Below, piece by piece: positions 1-7,984 of a stretch of DNA of 64,000 bases. Origin of the DNA: Mycobacterium xenopi (GTDB lineage: Bacteria > Actinomycetota > Actinomycetes > Mycobacteriales > Mycobacteriaceae); NCBI RefSeq assembly GCF_009936235.1, contig NZ_AP022314.1:2852001-2916000 (forward strand), in the 5' to 3' direction. The notes under the pieces were generated by a model. The model made no database searches, was not told where the DNA came from, and worked only from the letters and a program-made list of their open reading frames with translations. How positions within the stretch are numbered: position 1 is the first letter of the stretch; each line of letters begins with the position of its first letter. Position numbers and translations under genes: made by a program.

Positions 1-61
1 CGAGGACGAAGTCGCGCACTGCCCGCCTGTCGTGGTGCACCCGTCGGGCGCTGGCGATCAT
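1..61 (-). CDS. possible 5' end of an unidentified gene running off the window
   Basis: An ATG at 61 on the minus strand opens a frame of about 20 codons that stays open to the edge (it begins M-I-A-S-A-R-R-V-H-H). It lies 31 bp beyond the ftsH stop, in the same direction, so it could be the next gene of the stress block. There is no strong ribosome binding site and too little sequence to recognise a family. Confidence 0.25.
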   Translation of the reverse strand, partial: MIASARRVHHDRRAVRDFVL

Positions 62-92
62 GATATCGACATCGACCTGTTCCTGCTCAGCT

Positions 93-2072
93 TTACGGGT
101 GTGCCGCGGCCACCCTCGGAATACCGGCCGCCGCGTAAACCTCGGCTTCGCCCAACGTCTCGTGGGCTAAGAGCTCCGCGACAATATTGTCGAGCTTGTC
201 GCGGTTGTCTTGAAGCAGTTTCCGTGCCTCGGCGTAGCACTCGTCGATGATGCGTCGAACCTCACCGTCCACGATGCCCAGCATTGCGTCAGATACACCG
301 GCCATATGTGGGTCACCCTCCTTCGGCAGTACCGACACCGGGCCGATGTGGTCGGACATACCCCACCGACCGACCATGCCGCGGGCGATATTCGTGGCGT
401 TCTCAAGGTCACTCTCCGAACCGGTGGTCACCACACCTAGGACCTCTTCTTCTGCCGCCATTCCCCCCACGGCCCCGATGATGCGCCCGCGCAAGTACTC
501 TTCGCTGTAGACATATCGATCGTCCTCCGGGGTGGAGAGCGTGACACCGAGGGCGTGACCGCGTGGAATGATCGACACCTTCCGCACCGGGTCGGCGCCG
601 GGCTGCAGCATCCCGAGCAGCGCATGTCCGGCCTCGTGGTAGGCAGTGCGGCGGCGTTGCTCTTCCGACATCACCACGTTGCGGGCGATGCCAAGCTGCA
701 CCTTTTCAAGGGCTTCGATCAGGTCCTGGTTGGTGATGTGGGTCTGCCCGTGGCGGGCCGCAGTCAGCGCTGCCTCGTTGACAAGATTGGCCAAATCCGC
801 CCCTGTCATGCCCGGCGTCGAGGCCGCAAACTGGTCGAGATCCACGTCGCTGGCAAGCGGCACCTTGCGGGTGTGGACCCGCAGGATCGCGGCGCGGCCC
901 TTGCGGTCTGGCGCATTGACAGTGATCGTGCGGTCGAACCGGCCTGGCCGCAACAACGCCGGATCGAGGACGTCGGGGCGGTTCGTCGCGGCCAGCACCA
1001 CAACACCCTCCGCCCCGGAGAACCCATCCATTTCGGTGAGGATCTGGTTGAGCGTCTGTTCGCGTTCATCGTGACCACCGACCGCGATTGCACTGGAGCG
1101 TGACCGGCCAATAGTGTCGATCTCATCGATGAAGATGATCGACGGGGCAACCTTGCGCGCCTCTTCGAACAACTCGCGCACCCGGTAAGCACCGACCCCA
1201 ACGATCATCTCTATAAACTCCGAGCCACTCGCCGAAAAGAACGGCACGTTCGCCTCGCCCGCGGTAGCCCGGGCCAGCAGTGTCTTCCCGGTGCCCGGCG
1301 CACCAGCCAGCAGCACCCCCTTCGGTACGCGGGCCCCGAGCTTGCGGTATTTCTCCGGATCGCGCAGGTAGTCGACCACCTCGTTAATCTCGGCCTTGAC
1401 CTCATCGATCCCGGCGACGTCATCGAAGGTCACTCGCACCGATTCCGGGTCAACGGGCTTGTGCTTTTTCCAGAAGCCGCCGAACATCCCCATGCCCAAC
1501 TTCTCGCTGCGCTTGAAAAGCCAATACCAAAAAACGAACAGCAGCAATGTCGGAGCCACCGAGATCAGCAGGTTAGCCAGAATTCCGCGCTGCTGGGTCA
1601 GCGGAGTCGCCGAGACCGTTGCGCCGCTGTTCTTCAGCGCCGTCAATAGGTCGTCCTGCGCGAAGGTTGGGCGCTCGGTGGTGAACTTCTGATACGTCCG
1701 GACATTTTGCCCACCTGCGTCTTGGCCCGGCAGCGGTCTGGGTTGGCGCAATTTGCCCTCGATAGTGTCGCCGCGGGAGAACACCTCCGCGACATTGCGC
1801 TGCTCGACCTGGGTGGTGAATTCGGTGTAGGACACCTTGGGCGGCCCACCGAGTGCGTCCTGGAAACTCAACCCACCAAACAGCAGGAAATAGCCGAGTC
1901 CGAAAATTAATAGGACTAACCACCAATTCGGGCTCCTGCCCCGGTGGCGCTCGCCATCCCCCGCCGGAAGGCCCTCGGTGCGCCATGGCTTGGTTGCAGG
2001 CCTGCCTGACGGCAGTGCCGGTCCGCCGACGCTGTTGGCCTCTGGCGGCTGTGAGGCATCTTGCTGTGCTAT
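93..2072 (-). CDS. ftsH: FtsH-type ATP-dependent zinc metalloprotease, second-paralogue type
   Basis: Membrane-anchored AAA+ protease that degrades damaged membrane and cytosolic proteins. Counting from the TTG at 1871, the protein has an extracytoplasmic segment (about 1-95), a membrane helix (about 98-120), Walker A GAPGTGKT (190-197), Walker B with FIDEID (about 247-252), the SRH region (about 298-314) and the zinc site HEAGH (412-416). It lacks the long Pro/Gly-rich tail of the housekeeping mycobacterial FtsH, so it is a different paralogue. The start is odd. The TTG at 1871 is the first standard start in frame, yet the frame upstream is open to a TGA near 2124 and encodes a clear first membrane helix (WWLVLLIFGLGYFLLFGG), required for FtsH topology. 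A non-standard ATA at 2072, preceded by a G-rich stretch, or a small sequence error, may explain this. It follows hsp20 and the DUF2905 gene on the same strand. Confidence 0.85.
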   Translation of the reverse strand: MAQQDASQPPEANSVGGPALPSGRPATKPWRTEGLPAGDGERHRGRSPNWWLVLLIFGLGYFLLFGGLSFQDALGGPPKVSYTEFTTQVEQRNVAEVFSRGDTIEGKLRQPRPLPGQDAGGQNVRTYQKFTTERPTFAQDDLLTALKNSGATVSATPLTQQRGILANLLISVAPTLLLFVFWYWLFKRSEKLGMGMFGGFWKKHKPVDPESVRVTFDDVAGIDEVKAEINEVVDYLRDPEKYRKLGARVPKGVLLAGAPGTGKTLLARATAGEANVPFFSASGSEFIEMIVGVGAYRVRELFEEARKVAPSIIFIDEIDTIGRSRSSAIAVGGHDEREQTLNQILTEMDGFSGAEGVVVLAATNRPDVLDPALLRPGRFDRTITVNAPDRKGRAAILRVHTRKVPLASDVDLDQFAASTPGMTGADLANLVNEAALTAARHGQTHITNQDLIEALEKVQLGIARNVVMSEEQRRRTAYHEAGHALLGMLQPGADPVRKVSIIPRGHALGVTLSTPEDDRYVYSEEYLRGRIIGAVGGMAAEEEVLGVVTTGSESDLENATNIARGMVGRWGMSDHIGPVSVLPKEGDPHMAGVSDAMLGIVDGEVRRIIDECYAEARKLLQDNRDKLDNIVAELLAHETLGEAEVYAAAGIPRVAAAHP

Positions 2073-2195
2073 GACGTGACCCCCACCGACAGTTTGACGG
2101 GGTACAACCCGGTATGGGCTTCACTCCGTCTGGTGAACACAAGATCGGGCGGCCTTGCCGTCTGACTGAGCCGGTCTTCGCGGCCGACCGGGGTA

Positions 2196-2201
2196 ATCAT
2201 A
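2196..2201 (-). promoter_or_regulatory. candidate -10 element ahead of ftsH
   Basis: TATGAT on the minus strand, about 125 bp upstream of the putative ftsH start. No clear -35 is seen, which is common in mycobacterial promoters. This is weak evidence from sequence only. Confidence 0.25.
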
Positions 2202-2260
2202 GCCAGAGACGAGTAGTGTCTGCGTCGTTTATGGGCTCGATCGACCCGGTCGCCGAAGGC

Positions 2261-2303
2261 GGCCAGTCGCCGACGGCAGCGTTGGCCGCTGCCGCGACTG
2301 GCC
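2261..2303. repeat. nested inverted repeat in the ftsH leader
   Basis: GGCCAGTCGC (2261-2270) pairs with GCGACTGGCC (2294-2303). Inside it GGCAGCG (2275-2281) pairs with CGCTGCC (2287-2293). The result is a 17-bp stem with a 4-nt bulge and a 5-nt loop. It may be a terminator or a structured leader. Confidence 0.6.
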
Positions 2304-2345
2304 ACAAGTGCCTCCCGTCGTGCAGCCAACCAAGCGGGCCACCGC

Positions 2346-2389
2346 GCCAGCCCTTTACCCCACCCGTCGGGGTGGGGTAAAGGGCTGGC
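2346..2389. terminator. perfect 20-bp hairpin downstream of the DUF2905 gene
   Basis: Arms 2346-2365 and 2370-2389 are exact reverse complements (20 of 20), with the 4-nt loop GTCG. There is no T-run, so it is not a classical intrinsic terminator, but U-less hairpins of this kind commonly end mycobacterial transcripts. It lies about 80 bp after the DUF2905 stop and ahead of ftsH. Confidence 0.6.
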
Positions 2390-2467
2390 TACGCGCGTGA
2401 TTGTTAGCAATGGTTTCGCGGGTTGTCGCCGAGCTCCGGAAGCGCGGAACCGTTTTCACTCACCAGT

Positions 2468-2692
2468 TCAGTGCCTGAAGAACGACAGCACGACCCACAA
2501 AAGTACATTCACCGCAACGGAAACCAGAAGCATCGATGTGATCGGAATGTAAATTCGCGTGTTGCCGCTGGTGATCCTGATATCGCCGGGGAGGTTACCC
2601 AGCCATGACAACATGCCCGTCCACGCGAGCAGCCCGCCGACAAGCAGGAGTAACCCTCCCCCGACAAGCCACGGACCCCACTCCCGAGTCAC
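2468..2692 (-). CDS. DUF2905 family small membrane protein
   Basis: A 74-aa protein starting at GTG 2692 (VTREWGPWLVGGG). It has two membrane helices (about residues 7-26 and 50-70) around a short conserved loop containing LPGDI and FYIPITS-like residues (here IYIPITS), which is the DUF2905 signature. The frame stays open upstream to 2860, but that extension has no membrane-protein character and the family is about 70 aa, so the short start is preferred. Function unknown. It sits between hsp20 and ftsH, suggesting a role in membrane stress. Confidence 0.75.
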   Translation of the reverse strand: MTREWGPWLVGGGLLLLVGGLLAWTGMLSWLGNLPGDIRITSGNTRIYIPITSMLLVSVAVNVLLWVVLSFFRH

Positions 2693-2904
2693 TGGCCGTA
2701 GTCCAATCTCGCTATCCCGCAGGGTGGTTCGGACTGGTCTCAGAATACCAGGCTGAACAGCGCGAAAACACGATCCCAGTGTTCGGTAGACGGATTCGTG
2801 AGCTTCGGGTCGATGACTGGAATCTCGAACGGGTCGAAACTCACCTTCCAGTCGATGCAAGCCGCCGCAGGTGCAGGGTCTCCACCGCTACGATCGCTTT
2901 TGAG

Positions 2905-3360
2905 TCATTTACTGATGGCGATGCGCTGCTTTTGCGTTCCCTTGTAAGCCCCGGCTACCCGCACCGTCAGCACACCCTTATCGTACGAGGCCGAGATGGC
3001 GTCGCCGGTCACATGCGACGGCAGGGTGAACGTCCTGCTAAAGGACCCGTAGCGAATCTCACGCACTGTGCGGCCTTCTTTTTCTTCGGCGCGCTCATCG
3101 CGGCGCTCGCCGTGGATCACGAGCCTGTTGCCCTCTACTTCCACGTTGACGTCGTTGTCCACGTCGACGCCCGGCAGCTCAATTCGAATCACCGCATCGT
3201 CGCCGTCGCGGGCGACCTCGGCCGCTGGGGCAAAAGCACCTGTGCCCTCACCGCTGACGCCGAACATCTCGCGCAGCCAGTTGTCGAACTCGGTGAACGG
3301 GCTGGGGCGGCGCAGCAGGTTGCTCCAGCTGGGCGGAGACCAAACGGTCAAGTCGGTCAT
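2905..3360 (-). CDS. hsp20: Hsp20/alpha-crystallin small heat-shock protein, Acr2 (HrpA) type
   Basis: ATP-independent holdase chaperone of 151 aa that keeps unfolding proteins soluble in large oligomers. The alpha-crystallin domain (about residues 45-135) includes AAEVARDGDDAVIRIELPGV and the family motif A-x-x-x-x-G-V-L (ASYDKGVLTV). The C-terminal I-A-I-x-K matches Acr2 (Rv0251c) rather than the dormancy Acr1. The start ATG 3360 has a strong GAGGAGG ribosome binding site 6-12 bases upstream. In M. tuberculosis acr2 lies elsewhere, so this copy beside ftsH is a different arrangement. Confidence 0.92.
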   Translation of the reverse strand: MTDLTVWSPPSWSNLLRRPSPFTEFDNWLREMFGVSGEGTGAFAPAAEVARDGDDAVIRIELPGVDVDNDVNVEVEGNRLVIHGERRDERAEEKEGRTVREIRYGSFSRTFTLPSHVTGDAISASYDKGVLTVRVAGAYKGTQKQRIAISK

Positions 3361-3660
3361 CGGTTCCTCCTCGCTCATTGCCTGTGTGGCAGTTGTGTGC
3401 TGTTTCGTAGCCGAGTGTGACAACCGCACCAGGCGACCGCGTGCGCCCACGGGGTCCAAAAACCAGGCCCAGATTCGTAATGGCATGCGAGTGGCGCACG
3501 CAGACAAATGCGCAATGCTGTGGCATCTCGCAGCTGCCGAGCCCAGGCGGGCACCGCGGCGCAGTGCCCACACGCAACGAGGCGGTGCTGCTGACGGTCG
3601 ACCCCGACCGGCATGCGATCGAGGTGGTCTACATCGATGAGGTCTACGGCGCGGGTGTTC
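3361..3660. other. non-coding or decayed stretch upstream of hsp20
   Basis: About 300 bp with no continuous convincing gene. The hsp20 promoter should lie in its first 100 bp, but I see no clear sigma-factor or HspR (HAIR) consensus. The remainder, toward the thioredoxin remnant, has short coding-like pieces in different frames (for example a plus-strand segment reading VLLTVDPDRHAIEVV near 3580-3625) and looks like decayed coding DNA. Confidence 0.4.
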
Positions 3661-3983
3661 GGCGGCGTGGCGGCCTCAGGCTTCCCGACGTTCCGCGTCG
3701 ACCAGCTGGTGCGACCCCTGCCGCAGCGCGGGCCGGCTCTGATCCAGCTCGCCGCCGAACGCGCTGGAGCACTCAAACTGGTCGAGGTCGACGTGGACGC
3801 TGCACCGGCACTGGCGAAACGATTTGCGGTGCAATCGGTTCCGACCCTGGTGCTGCTGAACCAGGGACGGATACTGGCGCGACAGTCCGGCGTACCGCCC
3901 GTCACGTGCTGCGTCGGTGGGTCAATGACGCACCCTCCGACGCAACGTGCGCCGCAACACAGATTAGGAGATTGACCTGGTGA
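3660..3983 (+). pseudogene. thioredoxin-family gene, broken in several frames
   Basis: Thioredoxin pieces can be read in three frames. The active-site motif WCDPC is encoded at 3707-3721 in one frame that stops soon after (TGA). The following alpha2-beta3 part (ALIQLAAERAGALKLVEVDV) and the cis-Pro loop (QSVPTLVLLNQGR) are in a second frame. The C-terminal helix (RHVLRRWVNDA) is in a third frame that ends at 3983. At least two or three indels are needed to rebuild a protein. It is divergent from the hsp20-ftsH block, and thioredoxin genes accompany hsp20 and ftsH in known heat-resistance islands. It is either a true pseudogene or the product of sequence errors. Confidence 0.65.
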
Positions 3984-4084
3984 CATTGCCCGGGCGACGT
4001 TTCGCGAGCCAGGCCGAAGCATGGCGGCCATGCCGTGAACTCGATGTGCCTTAGCCTTGGGTTAGCACGCCGACGCCATTGCGA

Positions 4085-4432
4085 TCAGTCTTGCGGACCC
4101 AGCAGGACGTCGGCGTCGAAGCAACTGTGATCGCCGGTGTGGCAAGCTCCGCCGACTTGGTCGACCACCAGCAACACCGCATCGCCGTCGCAGTCGAGCC
4201 GCACCGAATGCACATGCTGGGTATGCCCGGAGGTGGCGCCCTTCACCCACTGCTCGCCACGCGACCGCGAAAAGTAGGTCGCCTCGCGGGTTTCCAAGGT
4301 CCGGGCCAGCGCCGCGTCGTCCATCCACGCCACCATCAGCACATCGCCGCTGGTGCGCTCCTGCACCACGGCGGTAATCAATCCGTCGGCGTTGCGCTTG
4401 AGCCGGGCGGCGATATCGGGATCGAGCGTCAT
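4085..4432 (-). CDS. hisI: phosphoribosyl-AMP cyclohydrolase
   Basis: Hydrolyses phosphoribosyl-AMP to ProFAR, the third step of histidine synthesis. 115 aa, the same length as the M. tuberculosis protein. Metal- and substrate-binding signatures are visible: D-x-x-A-L-A-R-T-L-E-T, FSRSRGEQWVKG, the DCDGDA motif with its Asp/Cys zinc ligands, and the C-terminal CHTGDHSCF cysteines. Its ATG overlaps the hisF stop (ATGA), so translation is probably coupled. It is the last gene of the his operon. Confidence 0.95.
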   Translation of the reverse strand: MTLDPDIAARLKRNADGLITAVVQERTSGDVLMVAWMDDAALARTLETREATYFSRSRGEQWVKGATSGHTQHVHSVRLDCDGDAVLLVVDQVGGACHTGDHSCFDADVLLGPQD

Positions 4433-5214
4433 CGCACCGTGATTCCCGCTGCAGCCATGGCCGCCTTGACCTGACCGATCGACAGCTGCCGGAAGTGAAA
4501 CACGCTGGCGGCCAACACCGCGTCGGCGCCCGCGAACACCGCGGGCGCGAAGTGCTCCACCGCCCCAGCGCCTCCGCTGGCGATCACCGGCACGGTGACC
4601 GCGGCCCGCACCGCCCGCAACATCGGCAGGTCGAAGCCGGCTTGGGTGCCGTCGGCGTCCATCGAATTCAGCAGTATTTCGCCCACCCCGAGCTCGGCGC
4701 CGCGGGCTGCCCATTCGACGGCATCGATGCCGGTGCCCCGCCGACCACCGTGCGTGGTGACCTCCCAGCCAGACGGGGTCGGCGGCGATCCGGGCGGCAC
4801 GGTGCGCGCATCCACCGACAACACGATGCACTGGGAACCGAACGCACGCGCCATCTCGCCCAGCAACTCTGGGCGCGCGATCGCGGCGGTGTTGACCGAC
4901 ACTTTGTCGGCGCCGGCGCGCAGCAGCGCGTCGACATCGGCTACCGTGCGCACGCCGCCGCCGACGGTGAGCGGGATGAATACCTGCTCGGCGGCGCGGC
5001 GTACCACCTCGAGCATGGTGGCCCGCCCCGACGACGACGCGGTGACGTCAAGAAAGGTCAGCTCGTCGGCGCCCTCGGCGTCGTAGACCGCGGCGAGTTC
5101 AACCGGATCGCCCGCGTCGCGCAGGTTTTCGAAGTTGACGCCCTTGACCACCCGGCCGTGGTCGACATCGAGGCAGGGGATCACCCGCACCGCAAGGCCG
5201 TCACCGCAATACAT
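4429..5214 (-). CDS. hisF: imidazole glycerol phosphate synthase, cyclase subunit
   Basis: TIM-barrel cyclase that, with HisH, turns PRFAR and ammonia into imidazole glycerol phosphate and AICAR. 261 aa. The catalytic Asp lies in the N-terminal RVIPCLDVDHGRVVKG strand, the second catalytic Asp in the LNSMDADGT loop, and the phosphate-binding glycines in TVGGGVR and ASGGAGA. It is separated from impA by one base and overlaps hisI by ATGA. Confidence 0.95.
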   Translation of the reverse strand: MYCGDGLAVRVIPCLDVDHGRVVKGVNFENLRDAGDPVELAAVYDAEGADELTFLDVTASSSGRATMLEVVRRAAEQVFIPLTVGGGVRTVADVDALLRAGADKVSVNTAAIARPELLGEMARAFGSQCIVLSVDARTVPPGSPPTPSGWEVTTHGGRRGTGIDAVEWAARGAELGVGEILLNSMDADGTQAGFDLPMLRAVRAAVTVPVIASGGAGAVEHFAPAVFAGADAVLAASVFHFRQLSIGQVKAAMAAAGITVR

Positions 5215-5215
5215 G

Positions 5216-6022
5216 TCAGTAGTCCTCCGGACTGCCGGTGCGGCGCAAAATCGCGAGCATCTCGGCGTGCACTCCAGGTGCTGCGGCCAGCGCCGAGCGG
5301 GCGTCGGGCGTCCACGGGTCGCCGGCGAGGTTGGTGACGATCCCGCCGGCTGCCCGTACCAGTGCTACCCCGGCCGCGTGGTCCCAGACATGGTCGCCGA
5401 AACTGATCGCCCCACCGAGAATTCCGTCGGCGACATAGGCGAGGTCGATGCCAGTGGCACCGTGCATCCGCAGCCGCGACGACACCCGGCTCAAGTTTTC
5501 CAGCACGGCGAGCCGAAACCGTCCCGGGAAGCGTCCCCGCGAGTCGGCGTTGAACGTGCCGACACCGACGATCGAATGAGCGAGCTCGGTGTGCACCAGC
5601 GGCGGCTGCGGCACACCATTCTTGACCAACGGTCCACCGACCACAGCGGTGTAGCGCTGCCCGGTGAACGGCAACCACGTCAGTCCGGCCACCGGATCGC
5701 CGTTGTGCAAGAGCCCCAACAACATCGCCGACATCGGCGAGCCGGCCGCATAGTTGAACGTCCCGTCGACCGGGTCCAGCACCCATACCCAGGGTGAGTC
5801 GACGCCCGCACCGCCGAACTCCTCGCCGTGAACATCGATCCCGGTGGCCCGAACCAGCGCTTCGACGACCCGGCGTTCGATTTCCAGGTCGACTTTGGTG
5901 GCGAAGTCGTTGCCCCTTTTGTTGACCGCCGAGTCGGCGCGATGGCCGGCGACGAACTGCTCGGTGGCGGCGTCCAGAATGGCCGACGCTTCGGCCACCA
6001 GCGCGTCCAGATCCATCGTCAT
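5216..6022 (-). CDS. impA: inositol monophosphatase family protein
   Basis: Mg-dependent phosphatase of 268 aa, homologue of M. tuberculosis ImpA (Rv1604), which sits at the same place in the his operon. The metal-binding motif DPVDGT is present (WVLDPVDGTFNY) with the upstream HGEEFGG Glu ligand, and the second motif WDHAAGVALVRAAGG closes the active site. Possible substrates are inositol phosphate or histidinol phosphate; its place in the operon makes a histidinol-phosphatase role attractive, but that is inference. It overlaps hisA by ATGA. Confidence 0.9.
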   Translation of the reverse strand: MTMDLDALVAEASAILDAATEQFVAGHRADSAVNKRGNDFATKVDLEIERRVVEALVRATGIDVHGEEFGGAGVDSPWVWVLDPVDGTFNYAAGSPMSAMLLGLLHNGDPVAGLTWLPFTGQRYTAVVGGPLVKNGVPQPPLVHTELAHSIVGVGTFNADSRGRFPGRFRLAVLENLSRVSSRLRMHGATGIDLAYVADGILGGAISFGDHVWDHAAGVALVRAAGGIVTNLAGDPWTPDARSALAAAPGVHAEMLAILRRTGSPEDY

Positions 6023-6756
6023 TCCCGCACCGCCGCCAGCGCCTGCGGCAAGCTGAATCGCCCAGCGTAGAGCGCTTTTCCAACGATGACGCCCTCGACC
6101 CCGCTGCCGGCCAGGGTGGCGATGGCGCGTAGGTCGTCCAGGCTGGACACCCCGCCGGATGCGATCACCGGGGCGTCGGTGCGTTCCGCGACCGCACGAA
6201 GCAAATCCAGATTGGGGCCGGTGAGCGTGCCGTCCTTGCTGACGTCGGTGACCACAAAACGTGAACAGCCTTGGACAACAAGGCGTTCCAGCACGTCCCA
6301 CAGGTCGCCGCCGTCCGTCTCCCAGCCGCGGCCCCGCAGCCGATGCTGGCCGGCGACAATTCGGACGTCCAGGCCGACGGCCACCCGTTCGCCATGCTCG
6401 GCGATCACCTCGGCGCACCATTGCGGGTTTTCCAGCGCCGCGGTGCCCAGGTTGACCCGGGCGCACCCGGTGGCCAGCGCCGCTGCCAGCGACTCGTCGT
6501 CGCGGATGCCACCCGACAGCTCAACATGAACGTCGAGTTTGCCCACGACTTCGGCCAGCAGTTCGCGGTTGGACCCGCGCCCGAACGCGGCATCGATATC
6601 GACCAGATGAATCCACTCGGCGCCGTCACGCTGCCAGGCCAGCGCAGCATCGACCGCTGAGCCGTACTCGCTTTCGCTGCCGGCGCGACCTTGCACCAAG
6701 CGCACCGCCCGCCCGTCGACCACGTCGACGGCCGGTAGCACAATCAATCCGGTCAT
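6019..6756 (-). CDS. hisA: ProFAR isomerase, bifunctional HisA/TrpF (PriA)
   Basis: Isomerises ProFAR to PRFAR in histidine synthesis. In actinobacteria the same enzyme (PriA) also serves as phosphoribosylanthranilate isomerase for tryptophan. TIM barrel of 245 aa with the catalytic Asp in LLPAVDVV, and the phosphate loops ELSGGIRDD and ASGGVSSLDD. The start ATG 6756 forms an ATGA overlap with the hisH stop; the in-frame GTG/ATG-like start five codons earlier is less likely. Confidence 0.95.
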   Translation of the reverse strand: MTGLIVLPAVDVVDGRAVRLVQGRAGSESEYGSAVDAALAWQRDGAEWIHLVDIDAAFGRGSNRELLAEVVGKLDVHVELSGGIRDDESLAAALATGCARVNLGTAALENPQWCAEVIAEHGERVAVGLDVRIVAGQHRLRGRGWETDGGDLWDVLERLVVQGCSRFVVTDVSKDGTLTGPNLDLLRAVAERTDAPVIASGGVSSLDDLRAIATLAGSGVEGVIVGKALYAGRFSLPQALAAVRE

Positions 6757-7373
6757 AGCCCCTCGACCCAATTGCTCAGCAGGACCGCGCCGGCGTCACC
6801 GCTCTTTTCGGGATGGAACTGGGTCGCGGCCAGCGGGCCGTCCTCGACCGCGGCCAGGAACGGAACGTGGTAGCTGGCCCACGTCAGCAGCGCGTCGGCC
6901 GCGCCCTCCCAACGCTGGGCCGCATAGGAGTGCACGAAATAAAAGCGGGTGTCGGCGTCCAGGCCTTTGAACAGCGCGCTGCCCGGTGCGGCCGTCACCA
7001 CGTTCCAGCCCATGTGCGGAATCACCGGGGCGTCGAGTCGGGTGACCGCTCCTGGCCACTGCCCGCAACCGAGTGATTCGACGCCGAACTCGATGCCCCG
7101 CGCGAACAAGATCTGCATGCCCACACAGATGCCCAACACCGGCCGGCCGGCGGCAACTCGTTTAGCGATCAGCTTGTCGCCATTGACTTTTCGAAGACCT
7201 TCCATACAGGCCGCGAACGCGCCCACGCCGGGCACGACCAGACCGTCGGCGCGCGCGGCGACGTCGGGGTCGGCGCTCACCTTCACCGAAACCCCGACGC
7301 GTTCGAGCGCCCGCTGCGCCGAACGCAGGTTTCCCGAGCCGTAGTCGAGGACCACCACCGACTTTCGGGTCAC
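6753..7373 (-). CDS. hisH: imidazole glycerol phosphate synthase, glutaminase subunit
   Basis: Class I glutamine amidotransferase of 206 aa that supplies ammonia to HisF. The catalytic triad is readable: Cys in LGICVGMQ, and His and Glu in QFHPEKSG. The oxyanion-strand PGVGAF motif is near residue 50. The GTG start at 7373 overlaps the hisB stop (GTGA). Confidence 0.95.
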   Translation of the reverse strand: MTRKSVVVLDYGSGNLRSAQRALERVGVSVKVSADPDVAARADGLVVPGVGAFAACMEGLRKVNGDKLIAKRVAAGRPVLGICVGMQILFARGIEFGVESLGCGQWPGAVTRLDAPVIPHMGWNVVTAAPGSALFKGLDADTRFYFVHSYAAQRWEGAADALLTWASYHVPFLAAVEDGPLAATQFHPEKSGDAGAVLLSNWVEGL

Positions 7374-7984
7374 AGGCTGCCTTTGGTCGACGGCACCCCG
7401 GACACCCGGGGATCGGGTTCGACGGCCTGGCGCAATGCGCGGGCGACGGCCTTGTACTGCGCCTCGGTGATGTGATGCGGGTCGCGCCCGTAGAGGATGC
7501 GCACATGCAGCGCGATGCGGGCGTTCATCGCCAGCGTCTCGAAAACATGCCGATTGACCACGGTGTGATACGGCACCGTGTTGCCGGCAATCGTGAAGTG
7601 CCGCAAGTGGTCCGGCTCGCCAGTGTGTACACAGTAGGGCCGGCCGGACACGTCGACGGCGGCGTGGGCCAGCGCCTCGTCCATCGGGACGAAGGCGTCG
7701 CCGAACCGGCGGATGCCCGTCTTGTCGCCGAGCGCCTGCCCGAGCGCCTGGCCGAGCACGATCGCGGTGTCTTCGATGGTGTGGTGTGCTTCGATCTCGA
7801 CGTCACCCTTGGCGCGCACTGTCAAATCGAAACTGGCGTGACTGCCCAGCGCAGTGAGCATGTGGTCGTAGAACGGGATCCCAGTGTCGACATCGACCTG
7901 CCCTGTGCCGTCGAGGTCGACCTCCACGACGATGTCACATTCCTTGGTAGTGCGTTCGATACGCGCGCGGCGATTGGTAGTCAT
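7370..7984 (-). CDS. hisB: imidazoleglycerol-phosphate dehydratase
   Basis: Mn-dependent dehydratase of 204 aa that makes imidazole acetol phosphate. The duplicated metal motifs EAHHTIED and the C-terminal GRDPHHITEAQYKA are intact, together with FYDHMLTALGSHA. This is the monofunctional form, without a phosphatase domain. The ATG at 7984 overlaps the hisC stop. Confidence 0.95.
   Translation of the reverse strand: MTTNRRARIERTTKECDIVVEVDLDGTGQVDVDTGIPFYDHMLTALGSHASFDLTVRAKGDVEIEAHHTIEDTAIVLGQALGQALGDKTGIRRFGDAFVPMDEALAHAAVDVSGRPYCVHTGEPDHLRHFTIAGNTVPYHTVVNRHVFETLAMNARIALHVRILYGRDPHHITEAQYKAVARALRQAVEPDPRVSGVPSTKGSL

Larger units (their letters stand above)
2073..2467. other. 395-bp gap between the DUF2905 gene and ftsH
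   Basis: No convincing gene. It holds two strong hairpins (2261-2303 and 2346-2389) and a possible promoter -10 element upstream of ftsH. The arrangement suggests that ftsH has its own transcription or an RNA-level control separate from hsp20 and the DUF2905 gene. Confidence 0.6.

Noticed and set aside
2693..2860. N-terminal extension of the DUF2905 protein
   Set aside because: The extension is unlike the family and doubles its normal length; the GTG at 2692 is favoured.
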